The notes under the pieces were generated by a model. That model saw only the letters and a list, made by a program, of their open reading frames with translations. It did no database searches and was not told where the DNA came from. Both the position numbers and the translations under genes were made by a program. This document shows, piece after piece, positions 49,910-61,838 of a DNA stretch of 64,000 nt. Positions within the stretch are counted from its first letter, which is position 1, and each line of letters starts with the position of its first letter. The stretch is from contig JAQISU010000132.1 of the NCBI GenBank assembly GCA_029339505.1, forward strand, positions 11,077,001-11,141,000, written 5' to 3'. Origin of the DNA: Unio delphinus. Its lineage: Eukaryota > Mollusca > Bivalvia > Unionida > Unionidae.

Positions 49910-50889
49910 ATAACTACTATGGAGTAGAGAAGTGCATTTCGGATGTGAAATCATGGATGACATGTAACAAGCTGCAGATGAATGATGATAAAACTGAGGC
50001 GATTCTGATCACAACACAAAGACTTTCTCATTCACATCCTTTACCTCAGACAATAAATATCAGCAACACCAACATTAAATTCTCACAGTCAGTATGGAAT
50101 CTAGGCATTACTCTAGACAGTACTCTCACATTGCACCAACATGTCATGAACATCTGCAGGGCTGCATATCTTGAATCGAGACGCATCAGTTCCATTCGTA
50201 AATATATTTCAGTTGATGCCACAAAAACACTTGTGTGTTCATTTGTACTTTCAAGACTGGACTATTGTAACTTAATTCTGTCTGGTTCATCAAAATATTT
50301 ACTCCAGAAACTTCATAAAGTTCAAAACACAGCTGCACAGATCATCTTTAGGGTACCTCGATCAGAGCACACCTCACCACTGCTCTGTACCCTACATTGG
50401 CTATCAATTCGATACAGAATCAAACACAAAATTTGTTCTCTGTGCTATATTTCAATGACAGACTCCAGTCCAACATACCTATCCAGCCTCACCCATGTGT
50501 ATACACCAGCTAGATCCTTTCGCTCTTCTTCTGATAATCGTATACTCGTTGTTCCCAAGGTGAAAACAAAGTCATATGGACAACATTCATTTGCACACCA
50601 GGGCCCGGTGACATGGAACGAATTGCCCATTGAAATTAGACACAAAGACACAGTGGTCCCTTTTAAGAGTGCTCTCAAGACTCACCTGTTTCGACTGCAG
50701 GGACAAACTTATCGACCTAATCATGTTTTGTATCTTATATGTTTTCAGTATGTTTTTATGTTTTCCAATTTCATTGTTTTTGTCATTTGTTGTTCTGTAG
50801 TGTAGTCATATCATTATTGATGGTGTAAAGCGCTTAGAGCTTCGAAAGATTAGGCGCTATACAAAGTCCTCATTATTATTATTATTATT
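49910..50889 (+). mobile_element. 5'-truncated L2/CR1-like LINE
   Basis: Plus-strand frame from 49945 to 50805 encodes the C-terminal third of a LINE reverse transcriptase: WMTCNKLQMNDDKTEAILIT, LSRLDYCNLILSG, KVQNTAAQIIF, LCTLHWLSIRYRIKHKICSL and WNELPIEIRHKD. This part is uninterrupted. The 3' end reads TGTAAAGCGCTTAGAGCTTC, then GGCGCTATACAAAGTCC and (ATT)n. Enclosed by a 14-bp duplication. The catalytic domain and endonuclease are missing. Confidence 0.9.
49945..50805 (+). pseudogene. LINE reverse transcriptase C-terminal part, 286 codons
   Basis: Continuous open frame within the element above. It lacks the FADD catalytic block, which lay upstream of the truncation point. The last codons run past the conserved LKTHLFRLQ into non-conserved sequence. 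Confidence 0.85.
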
Positions 50890-50909
50890 ACTACTGGTAT
50901 CTTGATAAG

Positions 50910-52060
50910 ACATAATTCTATATTAAACTACTGTTTTCTTTTCTAAAAGTGGCATTATATTCTACCTTAAAACCCTTGGTAACTTGGTAATAGTTTTGGT
51001 ATTTAGCAAAATAACTAAGTATATTTATGAACATTTCTTTGCAATACAACTTTTATTTGTAATGTGAAAAATTGTCATTCTGTCGGATTAATGATGTTAC
51101 ATGAGATGTTTGTATAGTTGTCTTATATAAACTTGGCCACATGACATTTTTTACTAAATTACAATTATTTTCTAACAACCCCCACCCCACCCCAAACTAC
51201 ATTCAGAATTGAAAACATTTGTTGCCTTCTAATCCTCCTCCTGACCCATAGTACTAAATATGATGACCTTCAATCAATCAATGAGTTAGGGCTGTTCCAT
51301 TAAAATATACATGGGATAAGGAAGCTTTGAATTTGAGTAACCACCCTAAGATATTATTAAGGCTTTTAATGCCCCACCAACTAAATTTAGCCAATGTTAA
51401 AATCACCCACCAATATATTTGTTATATTGGGAGAAGAAGGGGTACAACTTTTGACAAAATTATTTACATATAAAAGCTTATTTATAACATTTAACAGGAA
51501 ATTGGGATTTTTACAACATTACAACTTAAAAAATAAGTTTAACTTATCATTTATTTTTCATAAGTTTTATGTACATAATATATATTGTTATGATTATTCT
51601 TAGATACATTTATTTCAATTCATACATAATTGTACACAGACAAATGTAGAAATATGTGTTATCATGAAAAAAAATAATAAAGTAGTCAGTGACAATATGC
51701 ATGAAATAGCTGGTAAATCATATAAACGTCTCTGTTCAATAACAATTATTTACTTTATTTATTTGGAGGGACCAAAACTGTCAGTAGTCTTGTATTTTTT
51801 AATAATCTGCGATGTTTTCTTCACACATTTTTGAATGACATGCTGAAGTTCATAACAAAATTCTGACATGTCAGTATGAGCTGTACTCAATTATTCTACA
51901 TACATGTATATTTATAAATTATTGGATATTTTAAAAAAAAATAGCATTTATTTTTATGCTTTAATTGCAGCCTGTGAATCTAAATTAGCTTTATGTATAA
52001 GGTGTTATTATCATGCTTTTGTTATTTAAATGACTGATATCGTTTATCTGGGTTCAATAT
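50910..52060. other. intronic sequence without recognised genes
   Basis: AT-rich. AGGGCTGTTCCATTAAAATA at 51288 resembles, inverted, a motif at 61529-61558. Plus-strand frame 51394-51603 shows no motif. Confidence 0.5.
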
Positions 52061-52091
52061 TTCAGGAAAGCAAATTTTTTAGTAAATTATG

Positions 52092-52276
52092 TTTCTCCGA
52101 GAATACTTACCCAATCACATTACTTTAGGGATATTAGCCTGCTACCTCGCGAATCCAGCCCTACCAAAAGACGAAAATTCGTCTTTCCTGTCTATGTCAT
52201 ATAGACAAAGGGCAATAACTCTTGCCCATTACCTCCCCTTGCCGCCCGTTAGGTGTCGCTTCTTTAGTTTTTAAGC
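52092..52276 (-). repeat. DIRS right inverted terminal repeat
   Basis: Inverse complement of 58858-59045 with only a few differences over about 180 bp. The outermost bases differ by design: TTTCTCCGAGAATACTTACC here versus TTTCTCCTTTGAATACG on the other end. Confidence 0.95.
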
Positions 52277-52335
52277 TGAGCGATATATAAAACACGAGGA
52301 TGCTCGCATGGCGGGGTGGTTGGGAGGGTTTCTTA

Positions 52336-52430
52336 GTAATGTGATTGGGTAAGTATTCTCGGAGAAACATAATTTACTACAAAATTTGCTTTCTCCTTTG
52401 AATACGTTCCCCAATCACATTACTTTAGGA
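52336..52430 (-). repeat. DIRS internal complementary region
   Basis: 52336-52393 is the inverse complement of the outer right end (52066-52123). 52391-52430 carries CTCCTTTGAATACGTTCCCC, equal to the inverse complement of the outer left end (59003-59045). Joined in this way the region can align both ends, as proposed for the circular intermediate of DIRS elements. Confidence 0.92.
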
Positions 52431-52859
52431 GAATAAGTAATAGGAGGAGGGAATGCGGAGCATCCGACCTCCACACGGGTATCCTCTAGGGAATGATGGT
52501 TGGATTCCCCATGTGAATGATAACCCGGTCTCCTAATTTTCAATCAGCAACACAGCCCAGGGTCACGTGATATGTGACCCTTTTATACGGTTAAGAAGAT
52601 AGATATTGAAATCTTCTTACCTACGAAAATTTATCTGGCGAATCCAGCGAAGCTAATAGGCTGTGCTGATTGTTGTACATGAGTCTGGTGGGTGTCTGGG
52701 CTGCCCAACACCGGACCTACTAGAATCAATGTTTGCCTCTGCGAGTACAAACTTGAAGATAAAACTGTAGAAGGTTGACTCTGCATGTCAGCCAACAGCT
52801 TCTATAAGGTGACTGATTTGCGAATTCTCAGAGTACGCCGAGCGTATAACCCACTACAG

Positions 52860-53326
52860 CCATGAAGCAAGGGCTTGAATGGTGATGTCTCATATCCCAG
52901 CTATCACCAGAAAAAAAAAAGAGGTGCTTGTATGTGACCTGACTCACCTCTATGCATTGAAATGGTGCTAGAGTGCTCAAACAGGATCTTACATGGCTGT
53001 TGATCCTGACTTATCTATAAAGAAAGCGAGCTAATGACGACTCGTTGATCGCCAATGTATGGTAATCTATTTTGGACTACGAAGCCTGGCTGCGTCAAGA
53101 GGACCATCAAACCCTCTGATCGGAACGGAAGAGAGTTCGGGTCACTAGAAAGGACATGTAACTCGCTCACCCTGCATGCTGAAGCTAAGGCTATCAAGAA
53201 ACCCAATTTGTATGATAGTAGCTTTAACTAATCGTGGGTTAAAGACTCAATACTGTCTGAATTGAGTCATGTTAAAACCCAGGACAGATTCCATTTGGAA
53301 ACAGGGTGAGGGATATAAGTCGATTG

Positions 53327-53365
<39 letters not shown>

Positions 53366-53960
53366 GTCTAAAAGATCTGACAAATCTTTGTCATGGCTGA
53401 TAGCACATGTACCAGAATGGCGGAATGTGTCTGATATCATGGAGCGGTAACATTTGAGAATAACTGAAGCCAGATGTTTCTCCTTGAAAAGCCAGAGAAA
53501 AGTTGGCCAGTTGAGGGATTGTGACACTCAGAGGAACAATGTGAATGATATGGTACCAGTCTCTGAAAACATGCCACTTGCCCTCGTAAACCTTCAGAGT
53601 AGAGGGCCTTCTTGCTCTCGAGATTCTCTCCGCAATCAAAGATTTAAATTGTTTGTCTTGCAAGGCTGTCTGGACAAGAGCCAAGCTTGAACAAAAAGAC
53701 GGTCCGGACAGGGGTGGAACACCCCTGGCCGCGGTTGCTTGTGAATACTTGTGCTGACTGTAATCTTCCTGGGTAGATCTATCGCCTAGATTGAGTAGAT
53801 CGGAGACCCAGTAGTTGTTCCATCTGAGAAGGGTAATCAGAACCATCTGACAATTCTGACCCCTTAACTTCTGGATTAATTCCAGTACCAAGACCGTGGG
53901 AGGGTAGGAGAATGACCACAACCCTTCCCAGGTGATTGATCGAGCATCCACGACCCAAGC
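52860..53960 (-). pseudogene. DIRS tyrosine recombinase, broken
   Basis: The minus-strand linker PDPEAWVVDARSITWEGLWS (about 53960) precedes the core-binding part RISRARRPSTLKVYEGKW and HVFRDWY (about 53630). The catalytic part shows MGFLIALASACRVSELHVLS (about 53200), with the first catalytic arginine, then LTQPGFVVQNRLP. A run of 33 T on the plus strand (53329-53361) interrupts the gene between these parts. Downstream, V.AL.HHFNA-like remnants carry stops, and the final H-x-x-R and tyrosine boxes were not found. Confidence 0.82.
53329..53361. repeat. 33-nt T homopolymer inside the DIRS recombinase
   Basis: Pure T on the plus strand, i.e. poly(A) in the element's sense. No other insert is attached that I can recognise. 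Confidence 0.95.
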
Positions 53961-54001
53961 TTCTGGGTCTGGAACCTGTGAGATGAAAGGTGGAGAATTT
54001 G

Positions 54002-54374
54002 CTATTCCACCTTGTTGCAAAGATCAATCATCGGACGTCTCCAAAGTGTGTCGATTGGAAGAAAGTCCGATTGATGGAGTGACCATTCTGTGTGTCTGAA
54101 TTGTACATTGAGGTGGAGATTGTCGAACCAATGTAGAAACTGCCAGTTCAGATTGCACAGGTCTGGTGATTGGTGTCCCCTTGTTTTGAGGCAAGGCACC
54201 ACCACAATGTTGTCTGACATAATGAGGGCAGTTTGTAATAAGAGTTGATCCTGCCCGAAATGAAAGGCATTGATGACAGCCGTTATTTCTGAAAGGTTGA
54301 TGTGGAAAGGGCTCGCCCCTGGCACCCACGTGCCGCTGACAGTATCTAAGTCCGGCAACAGGTGGGCACCCCAA
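54002..54374 (-). pseudogene. DIRS RNase H domain
   Basis: Two overlapping minus-strand frames cover the domain. The coding one reads FHINLSEITAVINAFHFGQD, IMSDNIVVVPCLKTRG and WFDNLHLNVQFRHTEW, the usual INxxE, SDN and final H blocks of DIRS RNase H. The flanking linker to the recombinase is present. Confidence 0.85.
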
Positions 54375-54568
54375 CCGTAGGTATTAGTGGCGGAACATAC
54401 CGTTATCCCCTTGGGGTATCTCCAGAGTAATCCCTGTGGACAGCCTACAGGGGTTGTGCCATTGACTCAAGAATGATTGTATCTCTGGCGTGAGCATGAC
54501 TGTTTTCTGGGATCGAAGGGACTTGAAAATGGCTCAATTACGCTAGCAAAGTCCTTTGTAAAGGGCGC

Positions 54569-55000
54569 CTAAAAGGACGGCTGAGAGGGATCAAGTCTGC
54601 TGTCGCATTGAATAATCCGAGGATCTGCAACTCTCTCGCTAAAATGCGCATCCTGCCGGAAACGGACTCTACGAGTGCAATTATCTGGATGATCGCAAAC
54701 TCGAAGAAGCCTTACCAGATTCAGATCGGGAGAAACTCCACACCCAGATGGACCAAAATCCGGATTGGACAGATCAGACTTTATCCAGTTCACGAGAAAG
54801 CCTATATGACGTAAAGTGATATAAGATCGTTTCTGCCTTTGAGCAGAGTAGAACTTGACAGATGTTACTGGAGGATGTCGTCCAAATATACTGCCGACGC
54901 AATAGATGAAGTCGAGCGGAACAGGGTGACGACGTAATCCATAACCTTGGTACTAGCCCAAGGGCTTAAATTTAGGCCAAAAGGTATGACATGGAACTGA
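54569..55000 (-). pseudogene. DIRS reverse transcriptase, N-terminal half missing
   Basis: YQFHVIPFGLNLSPWASTK (about 55000) and the catalytic VYLDDIL (YLDD at about 54877-54888) are clear; a TAA stop follows two codons after the YLDD block. In another frame MNWIKSDLS near 54790 is the next RT block. The fingers region that should precede YQFHV is absent: Gag-like sequence ends at about 55006, directly beside it, so an internal deletion fused them. Confidence 0.85.
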
Positions 55001-55005
55001 TAAGC

Positions 55006-57719
55006 CTAGTCCCGACAAGCACAACGGAGAATGTCCGCAACTCGTGGGATAGGGACGTGAAATGTGCGTCGGTCATATCTAGCCAGCATATGATGGGGTT
55101 TAAGCGACGTGCCCTTCATACATGCGTCACGACGTTTCAGGTCTAGGTTGGCAGAAGCAGTCAGCGCATTGGCCATGGAATGGTGAGCTGCCCTGTTAAG
55201 AACCCTAGCTAACCGGGCCGTCGAATCCCAAGCATGTTCATTGCCAGATTTATCAGCGATCCTGAAAATGGCTAGGGAGGTTAGATCTAACAGTGAAGAC
55301 GTAGCGACTACATTTCGAACCAGCTTGGACTTGGCATTGAACACCGTTTAGTCCACTTTATAAGACAATGGAGCAGACATATGGACTGCTGCCATATTTT
55401 TATCCAGAGCCGGGACCTCAGTACTGAACGCACCGGAGTGAGTTTTGTACCATCGACCTGAAAACGACGCTGGTACTTGGCTTTCAGAAAAGAAAAACCT
55501 TAGCAATTCCTGGATCCCCTATGCGTGTCGACAGACGGTCATTAATTTCCTTAATTTTGTCGACTGGGGAAGGAGGCGGAAGGATAGAGTCTCTTCCCCC
55601 TCATCCAGATCGACCGACGCTCTAACCTTATAGTCGGTAATGGCAGCAGGAGGTGGAGGGCATTCTGAAGGGGCCAACACCTTATAAATTTCCTCCACTG
55701 CGGCTTTGAAGTTGAACTCAGTCCGTTCCATAGTTGGATCTGCATACCGCTGATTTGCCTGCGACTCATCGCACTCACTATGTACATAATCTTGCTCTGG
55801 TAAAGCATCCATATCGGGGTAATGCATACCAGGTGGCATAGATGACTCGATTCCATCATCTCTGATAAAGGCATTCACTCTCCCTTGTGGATGAGCTGTT
55901 AGCCTATGGACGGCCGGCAATGCCGAATGAATTGATTGGCATATGTTTGGCCTGAATGACTGCGACGGGCCGGCTATGACCGGCACCGACCGCTCGTATG
56001 GTCGGGTTGAATCGAGAGATTCCTCGCCAACTATCTGTGTCATGGTAGTGATATGTAACCGGTAGTACGGATTGACAGACGGAAACATCATTAGAATCTT
56101 CGTCAATCCGATTTGTGCGGATTGCGGTATGATAAAAGTCCCCGTGCTGGTACAGCGGTATAGTCGGATGGACTGGTATAAGACTAAAATCTCCATACGG
56201 TTGGACGACCGGTGCCTGTTGGGCTGGACGGCCGGAGCCGGATGAACGGTCAGTGCCGGCAAGTGTCGGCTGAAAGCTTGGCTGGACGACCGGTGCCATA
56301 TGGGCTGAACGGTCATTGCCGGATCGCCCGGTGCTGGTTAGTGCCGGCGGGAAGGTCTGCTGGATGACCGGTGCCATATGGGCTGAACGGTCATTGCCGG
56401 ATGGACGCCCGGTGCCGGATGTTGCCGACTGTAAGGTAATAACAATTACATAATGCTTATGTAGTGCGTCCAGCACTACGCGCCCATCTACCATTCGCTC
56501 AGAGGGAATGTTGGTTCTGGTACAGCTTGCATATCTGTACAGCATACAAGGTGACTTAGATGACGCAATTCTGTCATAATTGACACTTTCACTAAATCTC
56601 CCTTGTGGAGAAGCCGTGAACATATGGACGGCCGGCACTGCCGGCTGATTGAACTGGCAGATGGTCGGCCTGAAAGACCTGTTCTGGTAAAAGCTGTCAT
56701 ATCTGGGTAGCACATACCAAGTGGCATAGATAACTCAATTCCGTCACCTCTGATAATATCACTAATTCTCCCTTGTTTTAAAATCACACCGTCACGTATT
56801 TGACATGACGGGAGGTGTACACCGGCAATACCGACTAATTTGTCTGGTATATGGTCGGCCGGAATGTCGGCGAAGGTCCGGCTATGACAGGCACCTGCCT
56901 CTCGAATGGTCTGATTGGAGGGAGATTCATCTATAACATATCTCTCATGGTAGTGATATGTAACCAGTAGTGTAGATTGACTGACGGGTACATCACTATA
57001 ATCTCCGTAAATCCGATGTACAGCCGGTGCAGGTTGATGCCGGCTGGAAGACCGGTGCCATTTGGGCTTAACGGTCGTTGCCGGATGGTCGGCCGGTGCC
57101 GGTTGATGCCGGCTGGAAGGTCGGCTGGACGACCGGTGCCATTTGGGCTGAACGGTCGCTGCCGGATGGACGGCCGGTGCAGGTTGATGCCGGCTGGAAG
57201 GTTGGCTGGACGACCGGTGCCATTTGGGCTGAACGGTCGTTGCCGGATGGACGGCCGGTGCCGGTCGATGCAGGCTGGAAGGTCGGCTGGCCGGCCGGTG
57301 CCATTTGGGCTGAACGGCCGGTGCCTGTTGATGCAAGCTGGAAGGTCGGCTGGCCGTCCGGTGCCATTTGGGCTGAACGGACGGTGCCGGATGGACGGTT
57401 AATGCCGGTTTGCCTGCTGAAGTGCCGGCTGAACTGACGGTGTCGGCTGGACTGACAGCTGGAAGGCCGGCGAAAGTGCATATTAAAATGGATCCAATTG
57501 ATCCAGCATAGACTCCATGCGTCCTGACTTACAGGCCCGAAAGCCATGTACGGATCTGCGGTGAAATTTACACCCACTGGGCAGCCTAAACCATGTCAAC
57601 ATAATTTCCTCCATTTCCACATTGCCAACACCCATTTTGCCATTCATGCCTTCGTTGTCGACTTTGCTTACTGAAACGACAAAAGAAGAGAACAAAGCAC
57701 AAATTAAAAAATTCAGCAT
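55006..57719 (-). pseudogene. DIRS Gag-like region, frameshifted
   Basis: Overlapping minus-strand frames (57577-57068, 57336-56488, 56713-55904, 56316-55519 and 55344-55006) replace each other through frameshifts. The middle is rich in Pro, Ser, Arg and Gly and is built of tandem repeats. The C-terminal piece (LARVLNRAAHHSMANALTAS, then DLKRRDACMKGTSLKPH) resembles the end of DIRS first ORFs. The beginning probably lies near 57719 or 57577. No zinc knuckle is seen. Function as the nucleocapsid-type ORF is inferred from position. Confidence 0.65.
57010..57420. repeat. 81-bp tandem repeat in the DIRS Gag region
   Basis: At least four units of 81 bp (for example starts at 57127 and 57208) containing GACGACCGGTGCCATTTGGG and GATGGACGGCCGGTGC. 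Diverged copies recur at about 56270-56410. The period of 27 codons preserves the frame. Confidence 0.92.
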
Positions 57720-58640
57720 ATTATTAATTCGATAATACTATAACCGTTATTAACGGAGTAGTCAAATTATTCCGTGCCATGTTAACTCTTAATGACAACA
57801 CTAGTTATCGCCGTGAGCGTGTTGCAATGGTTCGTTCAAGACGAAGTCTACTGAAACGAAAAAGATGATAAACAAAGCACAATTAGCAATTCAGCACGCT
57901 ATTAAGTCGCTATTACCATAACCGTAACTAACGGAGGAAGTGAAATGATTTAGTGTCGCGTGAACTCATGACTTCAACATGAATTCCGCCAAAGCACAAA
58001 TTAAAAATTCAGCATATTATTAATTCGATAATACTATAACCGTTATTAACGGAGTAGTCAAATTATTCCGTGCCATGTTAACTCTTAATGACCACACTAG
58101 TTATCGCCGTGAGCGTGTTGCAATAGGTCGTTCAAGACGAAGTCTACTGAAATGAAAAAGATGATAAACAAAGCACATTTAGCAATTCAACACGCTATTA
58201 AGTCGCTATTACCATAACCGTAACTAACGGAGGAAGCGAAATGATTTAGTGTCGCGTGAAGTCGTGACTACAACACGAAATTCCGCCATTAATAGTCGCA
58301 ACTGGTCGTTCAGAGATGAAGTCTACTGAAACGGAAAAGAAGATAAACAAAGCACAAATTAACAATTCAGTACGCTATTAAGTCGCTATTCCATAACCGC
58401 AACTAACGTAGGAAGCGAAATGATTAAGTGTTGCGTGAACTCGTGACAACACGAAGTCCGCCATTAAAGTCGCAAATTGGTCGTTCAAAGACTTTTTTGA
58501 AGTCTACTGAAACGTCAAAGAAGATAAATAAAGCACATATTATCAATGCAGCACGTTATTAGTCGCTAATATCGTAAACGTTACATACGGAATAAGCGAA
58601 ATTATTGAGTGCTACATGTATTACATGCTAGTACCGCCAT
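57660..58640. repeat. leader tandem array of the DIRS element
   Basis: Five to six diverged units of roughly 150 bp, each with GTCTACTGAAACGAAAAAGA, AAAGCACAAATTA, ACCATAACCGTAACTAACGG and ATGATTTAGTGTCGCGTG. A longer period near 295 bp also shows (57720 and 58015). It lies between the Gag region and the left inverted repeat, where an untranslated leader is expected. Confidence 0.88.
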
Positions 58641-58857
58641 AAGCGTGCTTTGACCACGTTGCAACCTGGTCCGAAGTCTAGAAAAGGTGACAAAGTCACT
58701 CAAATTGGAAAATATTGTAAAATAATGTATACGACCTGTTGGGGAATGAATATCCAACACAGTAATTCCAAATTTAACTTCGGATGGTCAGAATTTACAC
58801 TAAGATGGCTTGGATTCATTGGAGGTCTAATTGTACGTGTTTACACACAACAAGCGA

Positions 58858-59045
58858 AGCTAAAAAACTAAAGAAGCGACACCTAACGGGCGGCAAGGGG
58901 AAGTAATGGGCAAGAGTTATTGCCCTTTGTCTATATGACATAGACAGGAAAGACGAATTTTCGTCTTTTGGTAGGGCTGGATTCGCGAGGTAGCAGGCTA
59001 ATATCCCTAAAGTAATGTGATTGGGGAACGTATTCAAAGGAGAAA
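58858..59045 (-). repeat. DIRS left inverted terminal repeat
   Basis: Inverse complement of 52092-52276; its outer end reads, on the minus strand, TTTCTCCTTTGAATACGTTC. Confidence 0.95.
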
Positions 59046-61838
59046 TAAAAATAGTATAATCAAGCTAATTTCCAGCGTAAGTATCTTGCTGGTGTGTACA
59101 CATGGGTGAGGCCGGATAGGTATGTTGGACTGGAGTCCGCCAGTGAAATGTAGCACAGAGAACAAATTTTGTGTTTGGATCAAATGGGTAGCCAGTGTAG
59201 AGTACAGAGCAGTGATGAGATGTGCTCTGGTCGTGGTACTCTAAAGATGATCTGATATGATATAGTATATATATGTAAACTATATGTAATAAACTATAAG
59301 GGAGGACAATTCTTTCCGGTCTTACACAACTTATATTGCCATGATCACACCCACTTAATAATGAATTGCAATGTCTTGAATAGATGACTACCCTCTCATT
59401 GGTCAACACTGCACCTATTTATAATTTATTTCCTTGAAGCGTTTCATTTTAAAATCGGCAAGGGTGTACAAACAAATTGAAAGATGTACAAATACTATAG
59501 GTTCTTTGATTTGGTTTTATTGTAACTATAGTAAAGTTTATGTCATTAGGTCTATATGTACTACTTAGTCTTATTCACCCTCTCCCACGCACTCATACGC
59601 AAACTTCAAAACCCCTTCTTCCTCTGTATGTACATACTAAATGAGCAGACCTTAACAAAACAAAGTTTAATCCAAAGCCAACATAAGATTTACAGTATAA
59701 CTAACACATATCACTTCAAAAGTCTTTTAGCTATGTAAATTATTCAAGTGAATACAAATGGCATGTAACACAGTAATTATGTTATATGCTAATTATAATT
59801 TAGAGATGATGAACCCAAATATTGATATACTGACCAAACATTTAGAACCTGACATGCACATAAACAAAACCTAAACATGTGAAGTTAACGATGTTTAATT
59901 CAGCCTGCTACTACGGTATCACTGTGCTTAACGTTTTGTGTTGAAAATGAAATGACAGGATAAAGCAGATAGTTGCAAATGGAATCAACTTGTCTGCAAG
60001 CCACAACTGACCATGTTGTTACTGACTATTTGCATGTTTATAACCACCAACAAGAACTGTTACCAAAACCTACCTATTAAGAATATGAAACATCAAAAAA
60101 AAAGAAAAAAAAACACAACACATTTTCACTAAGATCATCTAAAAGGTTACTTTTTAATTTTGGTATGGATAGTGCCATTCAATGTCAAAATAACTATAAG
60201 AATGAGTCAATAATAATCTATGTCACCAACTCATTGGCTTCAAGATAAATTTCTTAATTTTGTTTATACACTTTAACTTCCTTTCCATATATTGCCATTT
60301 ATTATGATAGTTCCAAGATTTCTTTTAAACTATTACAGTAATTAAACATAAATAATGATAACTGAATCCATAAAAAGTGTTAATTTAAAGTGACATATAA
60401 AAAAACTTCTAAAACACGGACAACAGTAATGCTAATGTTATTATGCTCTTCACTGCTTCCATTCCAACTTTAAAGCATATCAATTGGATTATTCTTCTAA
60501 TAACCATTAAATATTCAAATTTTGTAAAACTGTATTCCAAAACATCAGAATTATTTAATGAAACTGGATTTAGAATGATTGCATGTTGGAGTTAAAATAT
60601 CCAATGGAGACTCCATTACACACTCATTTCTGTTGGAAAAATGGGAAAACAAAAGAAGAAATAACATGAAGCGAAAAAAAGAAGAAGAAAATTGGCCTAC
60701 ATACCATCAACAAATTATGGTAACTCAAGGTAACTAACATGAAACCTTCCCCACTGCCAATTCTATTCATGTCAGTAATCTTGTGTCATTTGGAAGAAAA
60801 GTTTTGTTTATGACCAACAGTGATGAGTGTCTATGGCAACCACTTTCACAAGAAATGAATGAATGGAATTTCACTTATCTTTTACCACTCATTAATAAGA
60901 TTGGAGAAAAACATTACATATAGGGTAATTAAATTATTTCTATATGTCATGCTTTCTGAATCAAATACCAAAATTGTACAAAATGCCATTACTGTCAATA
61001 TCTGGCTACATTTGGTTCTTTTCACAGTGCACATTGAAACAAAGCTGAATGATGTAAACCAAGTCTCATGAGACTAAAACTTAATGTGGCTGCAGATATT
61101 ATACTTTCATTTTGTAAGGAAATTTATTCAGAAATCTGCTAGTTTTACTTCTAGTAAAGCAAATAAAACAACAGATTTTAACTTTGATTTTGATTAGTAA
61201 ATATAAACGTGTTAAGCTTTCTGTGACCTATTTATAGCTGACCAATGAGAATGGTTTATACTATATGTCCAGTGCAGGTGACTGAAATAGAGAGACCCTT
61301 GATCAGCAACAGTATTCCTCACTGAAATACAGCATGAATAAAACAAAATACGAATCATGATGACTGGATTTGTGAAGTGGAATTTTTTAAAATTACGTTT
61401 AGATTGCACTTTCGGGCAGACCTTCAATGACAGATATTTCAACCATCAATAGAGGCGCTTTTATTGAATAAACAATTTTGAAACCAAACTATCCTAGTAT
61501 ATATTTTTTTTAAACTGCTGTCCTAGAGTCCCATGTATGATTTAATGGAACAACCCCTACACAGAGAAGTCCATACTATCTATTAAAATGTGATTTCTGA
61601 CCCATCTCCTCCATCCCCTGACATTCACTGCCAACTACTTATCCTCCATAAATATTGTAGAAAATATGATCTCTCTTCCTGAAACACTTCAGATTGAATT
61701 CAGGTTACAAGGAAAACAGTGACAAATGGATGGACAGATGTGTTGATGGACTGAGTCATGTACATGACCTATCATAACCTATCCACAAAAGTACTGATAT
61801 GACAAACCTTTACATGAATCACTGAGATATATACATGC
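59046..61838. other. intron between e2 and e1, right part
   Basis: The first 200 bp (59060-59250) encode, on the minus strand, a fragment GYPFDPNTKFVLCATFHW and TYPASPMCTHQQ similar to the C-terminal part of the LINE at 49910 (PTYLSSLTHVYTP); a small LINE remnant is likely. The rest is AT-rich with no gene recognised. Confidence 0.5.

Larger units (their letters stand above)
52066..59045 (-). mobile_element. DIRS retrotransposon, about 7 kb, terminal architecture complete, coding parts broken
   Basis: Read on the minus strand: left inverted repeat (58858-59045), tandem leader array (57660-58640), Gag region (55345-57719), RT (54569-55000), RNase H (54002-54374), tyrosine recombinase (52860-53960), internal complementary region (52336-52430), right inverted repeat (52092-52276) and a 3' extension to 52066. 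This is the plan of DIRS1-group elements, which use a tyrosine recombinase instead of an integrase and usually make no target duplication. It is far more GC-rich than the intron. Stops, shifts and deletions make it non-autonomous. Lies in the intron between e1 and e2. Confidence 0.92.
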
